From the NCBI RefSeq assembly GCF_036323495.1, contig NZ_AP028947.1, positions 1,240,001 through 1,304,000 on the forward strand: a stretch of DNA of 64,000 nucleotides, given 5' to 3'. Shown piece after piece: positions 53,154-62,323 of this stretch. The position numbers were made by a program, and so were the translations under genes. Source of the DNA: Limnobacter thiooxidans. GTDB taxonomy: Bacteria; Pseudomonadota; Gammaproteobacteria; Burkholderiales; Burkholderiaceae_B. The stretch's first letter is position 1. The number at the start of each line of letters is the position of its first letter. The notes beneath the pieces were generated by a model. The model made no database searches and had not been told where the DNA came from. It saw only the letters and a program-made list of their open reading frames with translations.

Positions 53154-53483
53154 ATGAAAAAATTGAATTTGTCTGCTTTAAGTGCTTCTGAACTTCAACA
53201 ATTGAAGTCAGAGATTGAGAAAGAACTGACTGATCGCAGTTCAAAGTTGCAAGCCATTGAAGAAGTCAAGAAACTGGCGGCTTCCAAAGGTTTGAAGCTT
53301 GAAGAACTGTTTGCCGAAATGGGCGCCAGCAAAGTCAAAGGCAAACGTGAGTTGGGCCCAGCCCCGGTTCGTTTCCGTCATCCTCAGGATTCTTCTTTGA
53401 CCTGGTCTGGCCGTGGCAAACGCCCAAACTGGATGAAAGATGCATTGTCCAAGGGTTTGACTGAAGACCAGATGCGCATCTAA
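53154..53483 (+). CDS. H-NS-family nucleoid protein
   Basis: A 109-residue H-NS-type protein: N-terminal coiled-coil oligomerisation region (ELQQLKSEIEKELTDRSSKL) and C-terminal DNA-binding domain with the core TWSGRGKRPNWMKD. It silences or compacts AT-rich DNA. Located next to the AT-rich gap at 52140-52320. A terminator follows. Confidence 0.92.
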   Translation: MKKLNLSALSASELQQLKSEIEKELTDRSSKLQAIEEVKKLAASKGLKLEELFAEMGASKVKGKRELGPAPVRFRHPQDSSLTWSGRGKRPNWMKDALSKGLTEDQMRI

Positions 53484-53502
53484 CCCTTCGGTACGCCACA
53501 CG

Positions 53503-53541
53503 AAAAACCGTTGCTTGTGCATACAAGCAGCGGTTTTTTTT
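53503..53541 (+). terminator. Rho-independent terminator after the H-NS gene
   Basis: AAAACCGTTGCTTGT pairs with ACAAGCAGCGGTTTT (one mismatch) across GCAT, followed by eight T in all. Confidence 0.88.
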
Positions 53542-53542
53542 C

Positions 53543-53760
53543 GCAGGCTTTGGGGTCGGCGTTCGTTGCTGCTCATCACGGCTTTCGTATCGCAGGCCTT
53601 TGGGTCGGTTCGTTACTGCTCATCTCGCCTTGGCCAAGGCTGATTTCCCGTCTAGTTGATTCTGGCTTGGGGCATGCGAGGACGCTTAAGCGCCTCCGCA
53701 TCGATTGCTGGCGCAATCGCCCCGCGCTGCGAATCAGCCGGGAAGCCTTGCCCTGAATCG
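53543..53760. repeat. Structured repeat region downstream of the H-NS gene
   Basis: An imperfect direct repeat, GCAGGCTTTGGGGTCGGC... (53543-53577) and GCAGGCCTTTGGGTCGG... (53592-53624), precedes a nested inverted element: left arm 53631-53662 and right arm 53731-53753 are imperfect reverse complements. Between them lie GAGGACGC-TTAA-GCGCCTC and CGATTG-CTGGCG-CAATCG hairpins. It shares the GGCAAGGCTT arm core with the elements at 1552 and 2946. No gene. Confidence 0.6.
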
Positions 53761-53835
53761 GCAAGATGATGCAGCAAACGAACACCTCGAAGGCTGCGAA
53801 CTTGCGCGGTGAAGGGCTGATGCCTCAATGAACGC

Positions 53836-53856
53836 CGCAGGTCGCAGGTCGCAGGT
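53836..53856. repeat. 7-bp tandem repeat (CGCAGGT x3)
   Basis: Three exact copies of CGCAGGT, in non-coding DNA. Confidence 0.8.
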
Positions 53857-53970
53857 CGTGAGCTTCAGGCATAGCTCATTCGAGTTTGCATAGGCTGCAT
53901 TGCCCTCGCACCGCCATTCAAGAAAGTCTGCCCGTTTTGAATTCACACGCAACGTTCGGCGTTCAGCCGA

Positions 53971-54008
53971 CACCGGGGTTCGGCCGTCCTTTTTGCCGAA
54001 CCCCGGTG
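53971..54008. repeat. Perfect 14-bp hairpin
   Basis: CACCGGGGTTCGGC (53971-53984) pairs perfectly with GCCGAACCCCGGTG (53995-54008) across a 10-base loop; outer TTCACAC/GTGTGAA arms extend it, with a small side hairpin on the left arm. On the plus strand the loop, not the 3' flank, has the T-run, so it is not a standard terminator. Confidence 0.75.
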
Positions 54009-54060
54009 AGTCAGTGTGAACTTCAAAAAGGGGGTATTCAGGCTTTCTGGCGGAAGAGGG

Positions 54061-54256
54061 CATGCGCCTTGCAAACGAAGAAGAGTCATGCGCCTTGCAA
54101 ACGAAGAAGAGTCATGCGCCTTGCAAACGAAGAAGAGTCATGCGCCTTGCAAACGAAGAAGAGTCATGCGCCTTGCAAACGAAGAAGAGTCATGCGCCTT
54201 GCAAACGAAGAAGAGTCATGCGCCTTGCAAACAAAGAAGGCATCTGCCTTGCAACC
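54061..54256. repeat. 26-bp minisatellite
   Basis: Six exact tandem copies of a 26-bp unit (CATGCGCCTTGCAAACGAAG plus AAGAGT) at 54061-54216, a seventh changed near its end (54217-54240) and a partial eighth (CATCTGCCTTGCAACC). It ends two bases before the metZ stop. The period of 26 leaves all three plus-strand frames open, which explains spurious reading frames through it. Copy number is likely variable. Confidence 0.95.
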
Positions 54257-54258
54257 AA

Positions 54259-55470
54259 TCACCCCAATCCGCGTACCAGGTCTTTCTTCAAGTCACCCAC
54301 ATCTTCCAGCCCAATCGCCAACCGAATCAGGCCCTGCTTGATACCTGCCGCTTCACGCGCTTCAGGACTCAAGCGCCCGTGCGTGGTGGTACCAGGGTGG
54401 GTAATGGTGGTGCGCGTGTCACCCAGGTTGGCCGTAATGGACATCAATTGGCTGCTGTCAATCACTTGCCAGGCTTTGGCGCGGGCTTCGTCTTCACTGC
54501 CAGCTTTCACTTCAAACGACACAATGGCACCACCAGTTTTTTGCTGCTTCATGGCCAATTCGTGTTGTGGGTGGCTTTTCAAGCCGGGGTAGTACACCTT
54601 GCTAACTGCTGGGTGGGCTTCCAGCCAGGTGGCAATTTCAAGCGCTGCTGCAGACTGCGCCAGCATGCGAATGTTCAGTGTTTCCAAACCTTTGAACAGC
54701 ACCCAGGCATTGAATGCCGACAGGGTAGGGCCTGCAGTGCGCAGCACCGGCAGAATCTTGTCTTTCAGCAGGTCTTTGGGGCCGCAAATGGCGCCACCCA
54801 GCACACGGCCTTGCCCGTCCAGGTACTTGGTCGCGGAATGAATAATGATTTCCGTACCGAATTCCACCGGCTTTTGCAGCGCGGGTGTGCAGAAGCAGTT
54901 GTCGACCACGTTATAAATGCCGTGCTTCTTGGCTAGATCGCTGAGTGCGCGCATGTCCAGAATTTCGGTCAGCGGGTTCGACGGTGTTTCGCTGTAAAAC
55001 AGCTTGGTGTTGGGCTTGATTGCCTTTTCCCAAGCGTCCATGCTGGTACCGTCCACGAAGGTGGTTTCAATGCCAAAACGCGAAAGGATATTCACGAACA
55101 ACTGAACGGTTGCACCAAACAGGGCCTTCGACGCAATGATGTGGTCGCCAGCATTCAGCAGGCCCATGCAGGCCGTGGTAATGGCCGCCATGCCGCTTGA
55201 TGTGGCCAAACAGTATTCGGTGTCTTCAAGCACAGAGAGCCGCTGCTCGAACATCTGCACGCTGGGGTTGGTGAAGCGCGCATACACATTGCCTTCTTCC
55301 GTGCCTGCAAAGCGTGCGGCCGCCTGCGCAGCGCTGTCAAACACGAAGCTGGATGTCAGAAACATTGCTTCAGAATGTTCGCCAAATTCAGTGCGGTGGC
55401 TGCCGGCGCGAATGGCCTGTGTTGCTGTGGCCCATTCCGCGGGGTTTGCTTTGGGTTTCTTGTTGCTCAT
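54259..55470 (-). CDS. metZ: O-succinylhomoserine sulfhydrylase
   Basis: A 403-residue Cys/Met-metabolism PLP enzyme that makes homocysteine from O-succinylhomoserine and sulfide. The start ([28 protein letters not shown]) and [18 protein letters not shown] are typical of MetZ, with the PLP lysine in [18 protein letters not shown] and the SGMAAI motif. Its ATG overlaps the gltX stop by 4 bases. The 3' end abuts a minisatellite. Confidence 0.94.
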   Translation of the reverse strand: MSNKKPKANPAEWATATQAIRAGSHRTEFGEHSEAMFLTSSFVFDSAAQAAARFAGTEEGNVYARFTNPSVQMFEQRLSVLEDTEYCLATSSGMAAITTACMGLLNAGDHIIASKALFGATVQLFVNILSRFGIETTFVDGTSMDAWEKAIKPNTKLFYSETPSNPLTEILDMRALSDLAKKHGIYNVVDNCFCTPALQKPVEFGTEIIIHSATKYLDGQGRVLGGAICGPKDLLKDKILPVLRTAGPTLSAFNAWVLFKGLETLNIRMLAQSAAALEIATWLEAHPAVSKVYYPGLKSHPQHELAMKQQKTGGAIVSFEVKAGSEDEARAKAWQVIDSSQLMSITANLGDTRTTITHPGTTTHGRLSPEAREAAGIKQGLIRLAIGLEDVGDLKKDLVRGLG

Positions 55471-56888
55471 GATTGCAGTCCTTGCGCAATGCGAGTTTGT
55501 ACAGTGTGCTTGCCCAATAGGTTCATCACCTTGTCAATGGAAGGCGTTTGCGTAATGCCGGTCAACATCAATCGCAAAGGCATGGCCAGTTTGGGCATTT
55601 TCAGGCCGTGGTTCTTGATGGTGGCTTTCACCAAACCATTCAGGGCTTCCACATTCCATTCCACGCTGTTCAAGCCCTCGTTGAATTCTGCCAAGGCTGC
55701 ACGTACACCCGCTTCTTCAAGCATCGGGGCCAATTCTTCGCCATTCACCTGTGGCACACGGTAGAACAGGGCGGCTTCATCACGCAGTTGAACCAGTGTG
55801 GAAGCACGTTCCAGTACCACATCAAGTACATCGCCCAATTCAGGGCCTTCTGCAGAATCTACACCCGCCTTGTTCAGGCGGCTTTGCAAATCAGAAAGCA
55901 GCAATTCCTTTGGCGCCTGCTTCATGTAGTGCGCATTCACCCACTTCAATTTTTCAGGGTCGAACTGCGCAGCTGATTTCGACAGGTTGGTGGAATCAAA
56001 CCATTGAATCAGTTGTTCACGGCTGAACAGCTCGTCATCACCGTGGCTCCAGCCAAGGCGGGCCAGGTAATTGATCATCGCATCGGGTAAAAAGCCTTCT
56101 TCGTGATACTGAACCACGCTGACCGCACCATGGCGCTTGGACAGTTTTTCGCCATCTGGCCCCAAAATCATTGGAATGTGGCCGTAGATGGGTTGTTCAC
56201 CACCCAATGCCTTCAAGATGTTGATTTGGCGTGGCGTGTTGTTGATGTGGTCGTCACCACGAATCACATGCGTGATCTCCATTTCCCAATCGTCCACCAC
56301 CACGCAGAAGTTGTATGTGGGGGTGCCGTCTTGCCGGGCAATGATCAAGTCATCCATTTCTTCGTTGTTGATTGAAATGGGGCCCTTGACCAGGTCATCC
56401 CAGGTCACCACGCCTGTTGACGGGTTTTTGAAGCGCACAACCGGGGCAACACCTGCGGGTGGTGTGGGCAATACCTTGCCAGGTTCTGGCCGCCAGGTGC
56501 CGTCATAACGAATGCGCTGGCCACTTTCCCGTTGCTTTTCGCGCATTTGATTCACTTCTTCCTGGCTACAGTAGCAAAGGTAGGCTTCGCCTTTTTCCAG
56601 AAGCTTGTCGATCATGGCCCTGTAGCGGTCCATGCGCTGCATCTGGAAATAAGGACCTTCGTCGTATTCCAGGTTCAACCAGGCCATGCCGTCCATGATG
56701 GCTTGAACTGCTTCTGGGGTGGAGCGTTCAACATCCGTGTCTTCAACCCGCAAAATGAATTGCCCCTTGTTGTGGCGGGCAAATGCCCAGCTGTACAGGG
56801 CAGTTCGGGCGCCTCCCAGATGCAGGTAGCCAGTGGGGCTGGGTGCAAAACGGGTACGTACTGTTCGGATTTTAGGATCTGTAGACAT
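55467..56888 (-). CDS. gltX: Glutamyl-tRNA synthetase
   Basis: A 473-residue class I synthetase. HIGH-type motif in [20 protein letters not shown] and KMSKS-type motif in [13 protein letters not shown]. Length is normal. It is translationally coupled to metZ (ATGA) and divergent from the M15 peptidase gene. Confidence 0.97.
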   Translation of the reverse strand: MSTDPKIRTVRTRFAPSPTGYLHLGGARTALYSWAFARHNKGQFILRVEDTDVERSTPEAVQAIMDGMAWLNLEYDEGPYFQMQRMDRYRAMIDKLLEKGEAYLCYCSQEEVNQMREKQRESGQRIRYDGTWRPEPGKVLPTPPAGVAPVVRFKNPSTGVVTWDDLVKGPISINNEEMDDLIIARQDGTPTYNFCVVVDDWEMEITHVIRGDDHINNTPRQINILKALGGEQPIYGHIPMILGPDGEKLSKRHGAVSVVQYHEEGFLPDAMINYLARLGWSHGDDELFSREQLIQWFDSTNLSKSAAQFDPEKLKWVNAHYMKQAPKELLLSDLQSRLNKAGVDSAEGPELGDVLDVVLERASTLVQLRDEAALFYRVPQVNGEELAPMLEEAGVRAALAEFNEGLNSVEWNVEALNGLVKATIKNHGLKMPKLAMPLRLMLTGITQTPSIDKVMNLLGKHTVQTRIAQGLQS

Positions 56889-56946
56889 GGATTAGTGACT
56901 TTTTTTCAAAGAACTCTTATTATAAGTTCGAGTAAATTCTTAAGTG

Positions 56947-57588
56947 ATGGAAATGCACAACTTCGACCGGCGATCATTCATCAAGGCAGTAAGCACTTTG
57001 GCCGTTATTGGCTCAGTGGATACATTCCTGAACCGTGGCGTGCTGGCCGCAGGGTCTGAACTGGTTCCACCCCCAGATTTGTTTGATCCGGGGCTGGTTG
57101 ACCTGACCTTCTGGCTGCAGCCGCGCACCCTGGAAATGGTTCGTCCGCAATCGGGCGAGCGCTTGAGCATTACCTACTGGAAAGACGGACATCTTAACCC
57201 AATCGCGTATGAACAGATTTGTGGTTTGCTTCGAGACGTGCAAGCAAATCAGGTTTTCCGCATGGACACCCAGATTATCGACACCCTGTGGGCAGCCCAA
57301 GCCTTTGTACGCCGCTACGGGTTCTCTGCGCCTGTTGAAATCACATCGGGTTACCGCAGCCCGAAAACCAATGCACGCCTGATCGAGGCCGGTTTGCCCG
57401 CCGCGCGCAATTCCCTGCACCTGAAGGGCCAAGCGGTTGATTTCCGTTTGCCCGGCTTGCACCCCAAAGTGTTGGGTGAGTTGGTTGAAGGTTTCCGCAC
57501 GGGTGGGGTAGGCTTCTATTTCCGCGTGGGTGCAAAAGGTGGCTGGATTCACGCAGACACTGGCCCGGAACGCAAATGGCGTGGTTAA
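56947..57588 (+). CDS. M15-family peptidoglycan endopeptidase, MepK-like
   Basis: A 213-residue DUF882/YcbK-type protein. A twin-arginine signal (DRRSFIKAVSTLAVIG) targets it to the periplasm. Zinc and catalytic residues are in SGYRSPKTNARL, SLHLKGQAVDFRLPG (H-x6-D) and GWIHADTGPERKW. E. coli MepK cleaves meso-DAP cross-links in murein. Start is uncertain among GTG 56944, ATG 56947 and ATG 56953. Confidence 0.88.
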   Translation: MEMHNFDRRSFIKAVSTLAVIGSVDTFLNRGVLAAGSELVPPPDLFDPGLVDLTFWLQPRTLEMVRPQSGERLSITYWKDGHLNPIAYEQICGLLRDVQANQVFRMDTQIIDTLWAAQAFVRRYGFSAPVEITSGYRSPKTNARLIEAGLPAARNSLHLKGQAVDFRLPGLHPKVLGELVEGFRTGGVGFYFRVGAKGGWIHADTGPERKWRG

Positions 57589-57628
57589 ATAAAGCCATCT
57601 AAAAAAGCAACAGTGCGAGGGTGGTTTT

Positions 57629-59929
57629 TTGGCAGTTTTCCAGCGTTTCGCAAAATCGGCAGGGTTGGCTTACAAGGCGGGTAAATTCACCATCGCAACA
57701 GCGTTGTGCCTGTCACTTGCTGCGTGTGGCAAGGCGCCCAACAACCCCTATGTTGAAACTGCGGCTGACCAGCAGACCAAGACCCTCTACACCGCTTTTA
57801 CTGCGCGCCCGAAACACCTGGACCCCGCACAGTCCTACACCTCTGATGAAGCCGAGTTCACCTATCAGGTGTACGAACCGCTTTTTCAATACCACTACCT
57901 GAAACGCCCTTACCAGCTTGAGCCCTTGGCTGCCGCAGAAATGCCAGTGCCAGTGTATCTGGATGCCCAGGGCAACGCCTTGCCCGAGGACGCCCCGATT
58001 GATTCGGTCAAAACCAGCGTTTACACCATCAAACTCAAGCCCGGAATCAGGTACCAGCCGCACCCGGCTTTTGCGAAAGACGGGCAGGGCAGTTTTCTTT
58101 ACCACCAGCTGGGTGATGACGAGGCGCGCAAGTTCAACAGCCCCATGCAGTTTGAGGTTCAAGCCACCCGTGAACTGACCGCGCACGATTACGTGTACGA
58201 AATCAAGCGACTGGCCAGCTCACGCATTGTGTCGCCAATTCTCGGCCACATGGGTGATTACGTGGTGGGCTTGGGCGAACTGTCCAAAACCCTGCAAGAA
58301 CACGACAAAGCTTTGAAGGCGCAGATTCAGAAAGACACAGGCAGTGCATTCCCGCCCGCCACATCTGACTTGCCATGGCTTGATTTGCGCCAGTTCGATT
58401 TGCCGGGCGCAAAAGCAATTGATGACCACACACTGGAAATTCGAGTCAACGGCAAATACCCCCAGTTTGTCTATTGGTTGGCCATGCCATTTTTTGCCCC
58501 GATTCCCTGGGAAGCAGATGCGTTTTACAGCCAGAAAGGCTTTGTGGAAAACAACCTGGTACTCGACTGGTGGCCCGTGGGCACCGGCGCTTACATGCTG
58601 ACCGAGAATGATCCGAATTCCCGCATGGTGCTGTCACGTAACCCGAATCACCGGGGTGAACCTTATCCCTCTGAGGGCGAGCCCGAGGATGTGGCCCGCG
58701 GTCTGTTGGCTGATGCGGGCAAAACCATGCCATTCATAGACCGGGTGGTGTTCACCCGCGAGAAAGAGGGCATTCCCTACTGGAACAAGTTTCTGCAGGG
58801 CTATTACGACACTTCGGGCGTTAGCGCCGACACGTTTGACCAGGCCATTCGCGCCAGTACCGACGGTGACGCCGCCCTGACCCCGGAAATGGAAGAAAAG
58901 GGAATTCGCCTGGAAACTTCACTGGCCACCAGCCTGTTTTACCTGGGGTTCAACTGGCTTGACCCGGTGGTTGGGCCCGGAAATACGCCGGAGGAAGCGC
59001 GCCGCGCCAAGTTGCTTCGGCAGGCCATTGCCATTGCCGTGGATTGGGAAGAATTCTCGCAAATTTTCACCAATGGACGCGCCATGCCCGCGCATGGCCC
59101 GGTGCCGCCCGGCCTGTTCGGTTTCGAAGAAGGCGAGGCCGGTTACAACACGCAGGTGTACAACATTGTGGATGGCAAGCCTGTTCGCAAACCGATTGAA
59201 GAGGCGCTGACCTTGCTGAAACAGGCGGGCTATGAAAACGGCATGGACCCGAAAACCCGTCAGCCCTTGACCTTGGCACTGGACACCACTGGCGGCGGCC
59301 CCGGCGACAAGGCCCGGTTTGACTGGTATCGAAAACAGTTTGCCAAGCTGAACATGCAGCTGGACATTCGCGCCACTGACTGGAACCGCTTTCAGGAAAA
59401 AATTCGCAAGGGCAACGCGCAACTGTTCTTCTTGGGCTGGAATGCCGATTACCCCGATCCGGAAAACTTCTTGTTCCTGCTGTATGGGCCGAACAGCCGC
59501 GCCAAAACTGCGGGTGAAAATGCCTCGAACTATTCCAATGCGCAATACGACGCCCTGTTTGAACGCATGAAAACCATGCCCAACAACGACGAGCGTGCGG
59601 AGATCATTTCAACCATGACTGACCTGGTGCAAGACGACGTACCGTGGTTGTTTGCTTTCGTGCCCAAGCAGTTCGGTTTGATTCACGACTGGCATGGCAA
59701 CGTGAAGCCCAACGATTTGGCCCGCAACAGCATCAAGTACAAAACCATTGACACCACCAAGCGAGACGCTGCGCGAAATGAATGGAACAAGCCGGACTGG
59801 TGGCCCATCCCCGTGTTGCTGCTGGCCCTGGCCTTGTTCATCTGGCCTGCATGGGCTGCGTGGAAACGCCGTGAACAGGCGATTGGAATTCGTGAAGAAC
59901 TGGCTGACGTCGCAGGGGGGCACCGCTGA
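57629..59929 (+). CDS. Oligopeptide-type ABC transporter substrate-binding lipoprotein
   Basis: A 766-residue family 5 solute-binding protein, larger than typical OppA/DppA (about 540). The N-terminus carries a lipobox L-A-A-C with C33. The core shows LYTAFTARPKHLDPAQSY, ADYPDPENFLFLLYGPNS-type signatures. Unusually a C-terminal transmembrane helix (WWPIPVLLLALALFIWPAW) followed by basic residues is present, so it may be anchored at both ends. TTG start at 57629 with GAGGGTGG upstream. First gene of a transporter operon; overlaps the permease gene by one base (TGATG). Confidence 0.87.
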   Translation: MAVFQRFAKSAGLAYKAGKFTIATALCLSLAACGKAPNNPYVETAADQQTKTLYTAFTARPKHLDPAQSYTSDEAEFTYQVYEPLFQYHYLKRPYQLEPLAAAEMPVPVYLDAQGNALPEDAPIDSVKTSVYTIKLKPGIRYQPHPAFAKDGQGSFLYHQLGDDEARKFNSPMQFEVQATRELTAHDYVYEIKRLASSRIVSPILGHMGDYVVGLGELSKTLQEHDKALKAQIQKDTGSAFPPATSDLPWLDLRQFDLPGAKAIDDHTLEIRVNGKYPQFVYWLAMPFFAPIPWEADAFYSQKGFVENNLVLDWWPVGTGAYMLTENDPNSRMVLSRNPNHRGEPYPSEGEPEDVARGLLADAGKTMPFIDRVVFTREKEGIPYWNKFLQGYYDTSGVSADTFDQAIRASTDGDAALTPEMEEKGIRLETSLATSLFYLGFNWLDPVVGPGNTPEEARRAKLLRQAIAIAVDWEEFSQIFTNGRAMPAHGPVPPGLFGFEEGEAGYNTQVYNIVDGKPVRKPIEEALTLLKQAGYENGMDPKTRQPLTLALDTTGGGPGDKARFDWYRKQFAKLNMQLDIRATDWNRFQEKIRKGNAQLFFLGWNADYPDPENFLFLLYGPNSRAKTAGENASNYSNAQYDALFERMKTMPNNDERAEIISTMTDLVQDDVPWLFAFVPKQFGLIHDWHGNVKPNDLARNSIKYKTIDTTKRDAARNEWNKPDWWPIPVLLLALALFIWPAWAAWKRREQAIGIREELADVAGGHR

Positions 59930-60906
59930 TGAGCAGTTATTTGGTGCGCCGTGTGTTGTACGGTTTGTTGGTGTTGCTGGGTGTCAACCTGATTACCTTT
60001 GTGCTGTTTTTTCAGGTCAACAGCCCTGACGACATGGCGCGCATGGCCTTGGGTGGCAAACGTGTGGCACAGGAATCAGTTGATCAATGGAAGCGCGAAC
60101 GCGGTTACGATTTGCCATTGCTCTACAACAGCCAGGCAGAAGGTGTTGGCAAGTTAGGCGAAACTATTTTCTTTCAAAAATCCGTGCCCATGTTTGTGGG
60201 TGAATTTGGCAGTTCAGACGACGGTCGAAACATTGCTGGTGAAATCGCCAAGCGTGCAGGCCCCAGTTTGGCGCTCGCCGTGCCTGTGTTCATACTCGGC
60301 CTGTTTTTGAACATTGTGTTGTCGCTGTTGCTGACCTTTTTCCGGGGCACTTACCTTGATTTGACTGGCGTGGTGTTGTGCGTGTTGGCCATGTCAATTT
60401 CAGGTTTGTTTTACATCATTGGCGGACAATACCTGTTTTCCAAAACACTGGCACTGGTTCCAATTTCCGGATATGACGCCAGTGTTGAAGCCTGGCGCTT
60501 TTTGATACTGCCGGTCATCATCGGCGTGGTGAGTGGTTTGGGTGGTGGCACGCGTTGGTATCGCACCATTTTCCTCGAAGAAATCAACAAGGATTATGTT
60601 CGCACTGCGCGCGCCAAGGGCTTGTCGGAAGTACAGGTGTTGGGTCGGCATGTGTTGCGCAACGGCTTGATTCCTATCTTGACTGGCTCGGTCACCGTCA
60701 TCCCGCTTCTGTTCATGGGTTCACTGATTTCAGAATCCTTCTTTGGCATTCCCGGCCTTGGCAGTTACACCATCGAGGCCATTCAGTCGCAGGACTTTGG
60801 TGTGGTGCGTGCCATGGTGTTCATTGGCTCTGCACTTTACCTCGTCGGGCTGATTTTGACTGACATTGCTTACACCATTGCGGACCCCCGGGTCCGTTTG
60901 GCCTGA
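59929..60906 (+). CDS. ABC transporter permease, DppB/OppB type
   Basis: A 325-residue inner-membrane permease with six predicted helices. N-terminal SSYLVRRVLYGLLVLLGVNLITF is the DppB hallmark; the EAA loop lies in VRTARAKGLSEVQVLGRHVLRNG. Partner of the following permease. Confidence 0.93.
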   Translation: MSSYLVRRVLYGLLVLLGVNLITFVLFFQVNSPDDMARMALGGKRVAQESVDQWKRERGYDLPLLYNSQAEGVGKLGETIFFQKSVPMFVGEFGSSDDGRNIAGEIAKRAGPSLALAVPVFILGLFLNIVLSLLLTFFRGTYLDLTGVVLCVLAMSISGLFYIIGGQYLFSKTLALVPISGYDASVEAWRFLILPVIIGVVSGLGGGTRWYRTIFLEEINKDYVRTARAKGLSEVQVLGRHVLRNGLIPILTGSVTVIPLLFMGSLISESFFGIPGLGSYTIEAIQSQDFGVVRAMVFIGSALYLVGLILTDIAYTIADPRVRLA

Positions 60907-60921
60907 GGAGCGCCAGCCAGC

Positions 60922-62319
60922 ATGATGCCTACACTTTTACTGACTGACGCATTGATCTGGTTGCTGGTGTTCGGCCTGTTGGCCTATGCCCGTTCCGTCA
61001 TCAAAAACCCCTTGTCCCGTGCCTCGTGGGGCTTGGTGTTTCAATCAAAAATTGCCAGCGCCAGCTTGGTGGTGCTGCTGTTGGCTGTGGTCATCACTTT
61101 GCTCGACAGTGTGCACTTGCGTTTGAATTCCGAGCAACAAAGCCGTTATGCCAGCCCCATTATTTCAGTGCTGGATGTGGCACTGGGTCCCTTGGCCTAT
61201 GAGCGTGAAAAATCGTATTCAGCGCCCTTGGCGACCCGTGCCCTGAGCAAGGAATCCATGGAAGTGGATGGCAAACCGGTTCGCGATTACCCCCGTTTGA
61301 AGTTCGGGGGCGTGCATTTGAGCGATGAAAGCAACAAGGCTCAAGACCTGCTTCTGCGTGCCTATCAGGGCACTTTGGGTGGGGCTGTGTTGTGGGCGTT
61401 TTTTCTGGCTGCACTGTGGGTAATTCGCCGTGCCATGGCACCGGCAGTTGCGCAAAACAGCATTGGTGTTTTCACGGGTAGCGGTGCCTACCAAGCGGTG
61501 GTGTGGACTCTGTTCGTGCTGTGCATTCTTGGCGGTGTGGTGTCGAAATGGGCTGAGGCTTATCACGTGCTGGGTACCGACAAGGTGGGTGTAGATGTGT
61601 TCTACATTGCCTTGAAAGGTTTGCGCACAGCCATGTTGATTGGCCTGTTGACCACCTTGTTGACCCTGCCGGTGGGCATTGCGATGGGTTTGGCGGCGGG
61701 CTATTTCCGTGGGTGGGTTGATGATGTCATTCAGTACATTTACACCACGCTGAATTCCATTCCTTCTGTGTTGCTGATTGCCGCCACAGTGCTGATGTTG
61801 CAGGTGGCACTGGATGCCAACCCGGACGCATTTGCCTCATCGGTTGAAAAGGCTGACTTGCGGCTCTTTTTCCTGTGCGCCATTCTGGGCTTGACCAGCT
61901 GGACAGGCTTGGCCCGTTTGATTCGCGGAGAAGTGCTGAAGATGCGCGAACAGGATTACATTCTGGCTGCGCGTGCCAGTGGCGTGTCGAGTGTGAAAAT
62001 TCTGTTCTCGCATTTGTTGCCCAACCTGATGCACCTGATCCTGATTGCCATGGTCATGGATTTTTCAGGGTTGGTACTGGCTGAAGCTGTGCTCAGTTAC
62101 GTGGGCGTGGGTGTTGACCCCAGCACCTTCAGCTACGGCACCATGATCAATGCCGCACGGCTTGAGCTAAGTCGCGACCCCGTGGTGTGGTGGAGCCTTG
62201 TGGCCGCTTTCGTGTTCATGCTCTTGCTGGTGTTGTCGGCCAACCTGTTTGCCGATGCCGTGCGTGATGCATTCGATCCCCGGGCACGCCAGTTGAAACA
62301 ATCGTTGGTGAGGGTGTAA
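60922..62319 (+). CDS. ABC transporter permease, DppC/OppC type
   Basis: A 465-residue permease, longer than usual DppC (about 300) owing to an N-terminal extension with an additional hydrophobic segment and a periplasmic-looking insert (residues about 60-150). The core has GIAMGLAAGYFRGWVDDV and the EAA loop LAARASGVSSVKILFSHLLPN. Starts 15 bases after the preceding gene. Confidence 0.92.
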   Translation: MMPTLLLTDALIWLLVFGLLAYARSVIKNPLSRASWGLVFQSKIASASLVVLLLAVVITLLDSVHLRLNSEQQSRYASPIISVLDVALGPLAYEREKSYSAPLATRALSKESMEVDGKPVRDYPRLKFGGVHLSDESNKAQDLLLRAYQGTLGGAVLWAFFLAALWVIRRAMAPAVAQNSIGVFTGSGAYQAVVWTLFVLCILGGVVSKWAEAYHVLGTDKVGVDVFYIALKGLRTAMLIGLLTTLLTLPVGIAMGLAAGYFRGWVDDVIQYIYTTLNSIPSVLLIAATVLMLQVALDANPDAFASSVEKADLRLFFLCAILGLTSWTGLARLIRGEVLKMREQDYILAARASGVSSVKILFSHLLPNLMHLILIAMVMDFSGLVLAEAVLSYVGVGVDPSTFSYGTMINAARLELSRDPVVWWSLVAAFVFMLLLVLSANLFADAVRDAFDPRARQLKQSLVRV

Positions 62320-62323
62320 GCGT

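Noticed and set aside
53734-54063. 109-codon minus-strand frame
   Set aside because: Runs through hairpins and short tandem repeats, has no ribosome binding site and no recognisable domain.
54061-54256. CRISPR array
   Set aside because: The 26-bp units are directly adjacent with no spacers, and no cas genes are nearby.
54016-54936. Long plus-strand open frames running through the 26-bp repeat and on opposite metZ
   Set aside because: A 26-bp period keeps all frames open by chance, and the rest is antisense to a clear metZ gene; no ribosome binding site or known domain.
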